Positions 61,534-64,000 of a stretch of 64,000 bases of DNA are shown here, piece by piece. Numbering within the stretch: the stretch's first letter is position 1; the number at the start of each line of letters is the position of its first letter. The position numbers were made by a program, and so were the translations under genes. The stretch is from Fibrella arboris (GTDB lineage: Bacteria > Bacteroidota > Bacteroidia > Cytophagales > Spirosomataceae): positions 1 to 64,000 of the forward strand of contig NZ_JBGGWE010000002.1 in assembly GCF_041321095.1 (NCBI RefSeq). Reading direction: 5' to 3'. The notes below the pieces were generated by a model that worked only from the letters and a program-made list of their open reading frames with translations, did not search any database and had not been told where the DNA came from.

Positions 61534-62349
61534 TTGCTGACAATTTCGACCTCTGCCTATCTACTCAGGCGATTCTTTAGCGTAGTCGTTGCCTTGCTCC
61601 TGGGTGGGCTTAATATGGCTTCTTCGCAGGTGCCGCTCACCGAAAATCCGGAGCCAACGACCTACAGCTACTGTCAGCAGTTCAATACACTGTACATCAA
61701 AATCCGTGAGGAGAGCATTCTGCCCGACTCTGCCCGGGCCGCCTTCAGCCGGACGATGCTGGGTCTACGCACTCATTTTAGGGCAAACGAAGATTTTCCT
61801 GCCGACACGACGACAGAAGCAGGCCGGGGCCGTCAGGTGCTGTGGTTTCCATTGAAGGGCTATTCAGCGAGCGCTATTGGCGGTACACACGGAGAGGGCT
61901 ATCGAGGCAATGGGTTCGACCTGTTCGATTATAATGTGCGGGGGAGCCACCCCGCCCAGGACATTTTTATCCGGGATCAGAATCAGGATTCCGTCGACGA
62001 TCGGAATGGAAAGCCTGTCGATGTCCTATCGATGTCAGATGGGCTGGTTGTGGCGATGGAAACCGGCTGGACGCCTGCCCAGGAATATCGGGGCGGGAAC
62101 TGGATCTGGGTGTACGACCCCGTAAGGAACGGCCTGTTTTATTACGCGCACAACAACGTGGTCATCGTCGCGATGGGTGACTGGGTACGTGCCGGCCAGA
62201 AAATTGCGGAAGTGGGCCGTACAGGGTTAAACGCCTATAAGCCCCGTTCGCCGACCCACCTACACCTGATGTATCTGCAGCTTCAGGCCAACGGGTTGCC
62301 ACTCCCGCAAAATACCTACAACTGGCTGCTGGCCGCCAAAAAAGAGTAG
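61534..62349 (+). CDS. M23-family metallopeptidase
   Basis: 271 residues with a TTG start giving a signal-like N-terminus (LLRRFFSVVVALLLGGLNMA). A helical region (about 40-90) precedes an M23/lysostaphin-like domain. The zinc motif HxxxD is in GSHPAQDIFIRD (about 145), and the second motif is SPTHLHLMYL (about 245), with GLVVAMETGW between. A DQNQDSVDDRNG loop looks like a calcium-binding insert. It should cut peptide cross-links of peptidoglycan in the periplasm. It follows the DUF6089 pair on the same strand. Confidence 0.85.
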   Translation: MLTISTSAYLLRRFFSVVVALLLGGLNMASSQVPLTENPEPTTYSYCQQFNTLYIKIREESILPDSARAAFSRTMLGLRTHFRANEDFPADTTTEAGRGRQVLWFPLKGYSASAIGGTHGEGYRGNGFDLFDYNVRGSHPAQDIFIRDQNQDSVDDRNGKPVDVLSMSDGLVVAMETGWTPAQEYRGGNWIWVYDPVRNGLFYYAHNNVVIVAMGDWVRAGQKIAEVGRTGLNAYKPRSPTHLHLMYLQLQANGLPLPQNTYNWLLAAKKE

Positions 62350-62372
62350 CGTTCATCCATACTGAAGGCAGG

Positions 62373-62414
62373 ACAATGGCTTTGCTCAGGTACGTTCCAT
62401 CGCGAAGCCATTGT
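62373..62414. terminator. hairpin between convergent M23 and small membrane-protein genes
   Basis: ACAATGGCTT (62373-62382) pairs with AAGCCATTGT (62405-62414). The loop holds a GGTACGTT octamer. It lies between the two stops, without a clear T-run. Confidence 0.5.
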
Positions 62415-62423
62415 ACGTTGGCA

Positions 62424-62627
62424 CTATGAATTGTTGATCAGGTTGATACCCGACAGAAAGAAGATCAGCCCAACAATGAAAGGGGCTGCGGCGGCACCAC
62501 GCGACACCTCAAGACCCAGGGTTGGTTTTCCATTCGAGAGAAAGGCAACGCAGGCGAATAGAATGACAACAGACCCCAGGATAGTCAGGCCAGCTCCGAA
62601 TGAGCGACGAAAGTTATTTTTTTCCAT
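62424..62627 (-). CDS. small two-helix membrane protein
   Basis: 67 residues from ATG 62627 (MEKNNFRRSFGAGLTILGSV). Two hydrophobic segments, about 11-30 (GAGLTILGSVVILFACVAFL) and about 47-64 (AAAPFIVGLIFFLSGINL), are separated by a short loop. No family was recognised. It lies just downstream of the CCA-adding enzyme gene on the same strand (35-nt gap), so it is likely co-transcribed. Confidence 0.65.
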   Translation of the reverse strand: MEKNNFRRSFGAGLTILGSVVILFACVAFLSNGKPTLGLEVSRGAAAAPFIVGLIFFLSGINLINNS

Positions 62628-62662
62628 AATGGTTGCAAGAAACAAACAAAACTAGGTACTCG

Positions 62663-64000
62663 TCAACTGACGATATTGTTTACAGGCTCAGGTACGTATT
62701 TTATCACGGGTAATCCACGTTTTTGGCCCTCGGCAATCATATAGGGATACGCCACGTCGTATCGATTTGGAATCAGCCCCTCAATGATCGCTTCACGGAC
62801 GGCTACTTTGATTTCGCCCACCTCGCGCGACGGTTTTAGGCCGAATGTTTCCATGATCAGTTCGCCCGTGATAATTGGCTGAAAATTGCGGAGTTGATCC
62901 CTCGCTTCCAGATCGTGCAGTTTCTGCTCTACCTGATCGAAACGACTGAGGTGCCGTTGCACTTTATCATGGTTTTTGGAAGTAATGTCGGCCCGGCAGA
63001 GGGTCAGCAGCAGCTCAAGGTCAGGTCCGGCATCGAACAGGAGGCGACGAAGTGCCGAATCGGTAATACTTTCTTTAACAAGCGGTATCGGCCGCATATG
63101 TAGCCGAACGAGCTTCTGCACCTGCTTCATATGCTCGTTGAGCGGGAGCTTCAACCGCCGAAAAAGGTTCGGCACAAGCCGGGCACCCACTTCTTCATGC
63201 CCGTGAAATGTCCAGCCAACCCGTTTATCAAATCGTTTTGTTTGCGTTTTGGCAATATCGTGCAGGATTGCTGACCAGCGTAACCACAGATCGTCGCTCC
63301 TGCGGGCAACGTTATCCAGCACCTGAAGAGTGTGAAAGAAGTTGTCTTTATGCCCTTTTCCATCAACCGTTTCCACGCCTTTTAGCGCTACTAATTCGGG
63401 CAGTATCAGCTCTAACAACCCGGCGTGATACAGTAATTTAAAGCCGTAGGAGGGCGTTGGGGCCAGAATGATCTTATTCAATTCATCGATGATGCGCTCC
63501 ATCGACACAATGCCCAGCCGCTCCTTCATGCGGATAATGCTGTCGAAGGTGTCAGGATCAATGTCGAAGTTGAGTTGAGTGGCGAACCGAATGGCGCGCA
63601 TCATCCGAAGCGGGTCGTCGGAGAAAGTCAGGTCCGGGGCAAGTGGCGTGCGGATAAGGCGGCGTTTAAGATCACTAAGCCCGCCGAACGGGTCAATCAG
63701 CTCCCCATACGCCGCGCCAGGTACGTTGCCTGTGCCTGTTGCGGTATCGGTCTGGTTGAGGCTGATGCTCATGGCGTTGATCGTCAGGTCACGCCGGTTC
63801 TGATCGTCGGCCAGGCTGCCATCTTCAACAATGGGTTTACGCGAGTCGGCCCGGTATGACTCTTTTCTGGCCCCAACGAATTCAACCTCAATGTATCCAT
63901 CTACCGGATCATCTAGACGAAGCATAGCCGTACCAAAATTCTGGAACACCGCCACTGGCACACCCGCCGCCTTACCAACTGCTTCGGCCAGCGCAATGCC
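62663..64000 (-). CDS. cca: CCA tRNA nucleotidyltransferase, 5' end cut by the window
   Basis: At least 445 codons; the frame is open to the last base of the window, so the N-terminus is missing. The last bases give GIALAEAVGKAAGVPVAVFQ in frame, part of the nucleotidyltransferase head domain. Then RRDLTINAMSISL, FSDDPLRMMRAIRFATQLNF (tRNA-binding arginine motif) and an HD domain (LRWSAILHDIAKTQTKRF, FHGHEEVGARL) follow. It adds or repairs the 3' CCA end of tRNAs; the HD domain may give phosphatase or phosphodiesterase activity. Confidence 0.93.
   Translation of the reverse strand, partial: GIALAEAVGKAAGVPVAVFQNFGTAMLRLDDPVDGYIEVEFVGARKESYRADSRKPIVEDGSLADDQNRRDLTINAMSISLNQTDTATGTGNVPGAAYGELIDPFGGLSDLKRRLIRTPLAPDLTFSDDPLRMMRAIRFATQLNFDIDPDTFDSIIRMKERLGIVSMERIIDELNKIILAPTPSYGFKLLYHAGLLELILPELVALKGVETVDGKGHKDNFFHTLQVLDNVARRSDDLWLRWSAILHDIAKTQTKRFDKRVGWTFHGHEEVGARLVPNLFRRLKLPLNEHMKQVQKLVRLHMRPIPLVKESITDSALRRLLFDAGPDLELLLTLCRADITSKNHDKVQRHLSRFDQVEQKLHDLEARDQLRNFQPIITGELIMETFGLKPSREVGEIKVAVREAIIEGLIPNRYDVAYPYMIAEGQKRGLPVIKYVPEPVNNIVS

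Noticed and set aside
1..64000. tRNA, rRNA, riboswitch, transposase, integrase or prophage genes
   Set aside because: Intergenic regions were read on both strands and none showed a cloverleaf, a conserved RNA motif or mobile-element proteins. A tRNAscan/Infernal run would settle it.

Overview
The window is a chromosomal segment of a Bacteroidota bacterium, most likely a Spirosoma-like member of the Cytophagales. This rests on: a PorX-type response regulator with a PglZ domain; a secreted amidase with a type IX secretion (T9SS) C-terminal sorting domain; DUF6089/PorG-like outer-membrane proteins next to nadK; several promoters with the Bacteroidota -7 element TAnnTTTG; few Shine-Dalgarno sequences; and a roughly balanced base composition. 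No rRNA, tRNA, insertion sequence or prophage was recognised. The species assignment is inference.

Layout. 0-9.7 kb: argH, a small lipoprotein, manA, a surface lipoprotein, a TonB-type energy transducer, a TIGR02757 protein, a LysM/RlpA-like protein, kdsB and a GluQRS-like gene. 9.8-20.4 kb: porX, a frameshifted lipoprotein gene, a DUF2267 gene, class II fba, a SanA-like gene, parC, an ABC exporter and a PhzF-family gene. 20.4-31.5 kb: a membrane pyrophosphatase fused to an OmpA-like domain, a T9SS-sorted amidase, a large PIG-L deacetylase, a DUF2461 gene, an amidohydrolase remnant, recR, clpS and a sodium:solute symporter. 31.6-39.2 kb: two outer-membrane barrel candidates flanking a glycerophosphodiesterase lipoprotein, a metallophosphoesterase, and a pectin block (alpha/beta esterase, CE8 pectinesterase, GH28 polygalacturonase). 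39.4-43.5 kb: a CRISPR array of 56 repeats of 37 nt and 55 spacers, with no cas gene in the window. 44-56.2 kb: a GH63-like glucosidase, polA, a fasciclin lipoprotein, a Rad52-like annealing protein, a GH20 hexosaminidase and an FAD oxidoreductase. 56.5-64 kb: a PabA/TrpG-like amidotransferase coupled to an alpha/beta hydrolase, then CBS, nadK, two DUF6089 genes, an M23 peptidase, and a CCA-adding enzyme cut by the window end.

The genes share two themes: cell-envelope and secretion functions (PorX, PorG-like, sorted amidase, KDO activation, LysM/RlpA, PPase-OmpA, M23) and polysaccharide use (pectin genes, GH20, GH63-like, PIG-L, manA).

Three structures are not explained by genes. (1) The octamer GGTACGTT/AACGTACC occurs about 39 times outside the array, where roughly two would be expected by chance, and it is also part of every CRISPR repeat. 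(2) Intergenic regions hold a set of unusually long, near-perfect hairpins with arms of 21 to about 37 bp, each of different sequence and without a U-tract. (3) The CRISPR array is large and orphan within the window, has the canonical ATTGAAAC handle on the minus strand, and contains a duplicated spacer and an oversized hairpin spacer.
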